A DNA stretch of 60,000 nt from the NCBI GenBank assembly GCA_030704615.1, contig CM060733.1, positions 43,402,001 through 43,462,000 of the forward strand. The letters run 5' to 3'. Below, piece after piece: positions 59,430 through 60,000 of this stretch. The translations under genes were made by a program, and so were the position numbers. The number at the start of each line of letters is the position of its first letter. The first letter of the stretch is position 1. The notes below the pieces were generated by a model, which worked only from the letters and a program-made list of their open reading frames with translations, made no database searches and was not told where the DNA came from. The stretch is from Takakia lepidozioides. Lineage: Eukaryota > Streptophyta > Takakiopsida > Takakiales > Takakiaceae.

Positions 59430-60000
59430 CAGTCCATGTTATCGAATGCTTTTTCGAAATCCAACATGAGAAGGGCCAGGGGTTGGTTATTCTCAAGGCC
59501 AGGGGCTTCTATTGAGAGCAAAATATTGTCAAGGATCATACGATTTTTCATGAATCCCGTTTGCTCCGGTCTGACTAGCTTGTGTAAAAATGGTTGCAGA
59601 CGGAAGGCTAAAGCCTTAGCAATAATTTTGTAGGTTGAATTCAGCAAGGTAATAGGTCTATAGTTAGTAATCAAATCACGATCGCCCTTTTTGAAGATGA
59701 GGGCTATAACACCTTGTGACAATTGAGAGGGCATAATGCCTTTTTCAAGAACATCATTGGCCATAAGCAAAAAGTCATCAGCCACTTTTTGCCACCTTGA
59801 AAAACTCCACTGGGAGTCCGTCCAGACTAGGAGACTTGAGCGAGGCCAGGGCTTCGGTAGCATCATAGAGCTCATCGACAGTGAAAAGAGCACACAGTTC
59901 CAGGGAATCTTCATCAAAGAGAATCTTAGGAACAGTGCTCAGAACGATCGATCTTTGGGCCACATCCTCTGTGGAAAAAGAGGGAGTGGAAAAAAGATCT

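Larger units (their letters stand above)
51778..60000 (-). mobile_element. LINE (L1-like) split by a copia element; 5' end beyond the window
   Basis: The poly(A) tail reads as poly(T) at 51778-51801. On the minus strand from the right: SQLSQGVIALIFKKGDRDLI, ITLLNSTYKIIAKALAFRLQ, PEQTGFMKNRMILDNILLS and LMLDFEKAFDNMD. The copia insertion comes next, then ALQKLGFSGCFFYWSKIL, SVRQGCPL, ASLYADDTVLLIDNS and SIVGRALVVNQVLLAS. A zf-RVT end follows (CPLCNSGCVESIEHCLLECP, 52965-52390). Removing the copia and one CAGTC restores DNMDWTFLLGAL across the gap. The 3' part has frame breaks, a 209-bp duplication and an inserted foldback. Confidence 0.85.

Overview
The window looks like nuclear DNA of a land plant. 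The evidence is four spliced, plant-type genes: a DYW-type pentatricopeptide-repeat protein, an organellar single-stranded-DNA-binding protein (OSB), the immune regulator SRFR1, and the ATP-dependent NAD(P)H-hydrate repair enzyme NAXD. Exons of 40-450 bp are separated by introns of up to about 4.7 kb packed with decayed LINEs. Together with the intron-free DYW-PPR gene, this suggests a seed-free vascular plant (fern or lycophyte) more than a moss or flowering plant. That placement is inference.

Layout. 0-9.5 kb is a nest of mobile DNA. A broken multi-exon minus-strand gene (ParB-like GNHR motif, then a methyltransferase-like tail) carries an unusual family of GCGTGCG/CGCACGC hairpins. It lies divergently next to a broken MULE-like transposase, which is cut by a 5'-truncated LINE. 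9.9-16.5 kb holds NAXD (minus), with a non-L1-looking retroelement in one intron and probable damage to two exons. 16.5-17.5 kb has an unknown basic ORF with a TATA box. 18.1-19.3 kb is a 480-bp tandem repeat. 20.4-21.1 kb is a repeat-coded Ala/Gln/Glu-rich ORF. 23.1-24.6 kb is a LINE fragment. 25.2-27.4 kb is an intact DYW-PPR gene (minus). 28.0-30.2 kb is OSB (minus), sharing a 338-bp divergent promoter with SRFR1 (plus, 30.5-51.5 kb). I could resolve SRFR1 into 25 exons in a continuous 979-residue frame. 51.8-60 kb is a minus-strand LINE split by a complete Ty1/copia element with 307-bp LTRs and a 5-bp target duplication.

Host genes. PPR (RNA editing) and OSB (organelle DNA maintenance) both serve organelle genomes. 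NAXD repairs damaged NAD(P)H. SRFR1 restrains immunity. Nothing suggests they form a pathway; plant genes are individually transcribed. The most unusual signal is the hairpin family inside the ParB-like gene.
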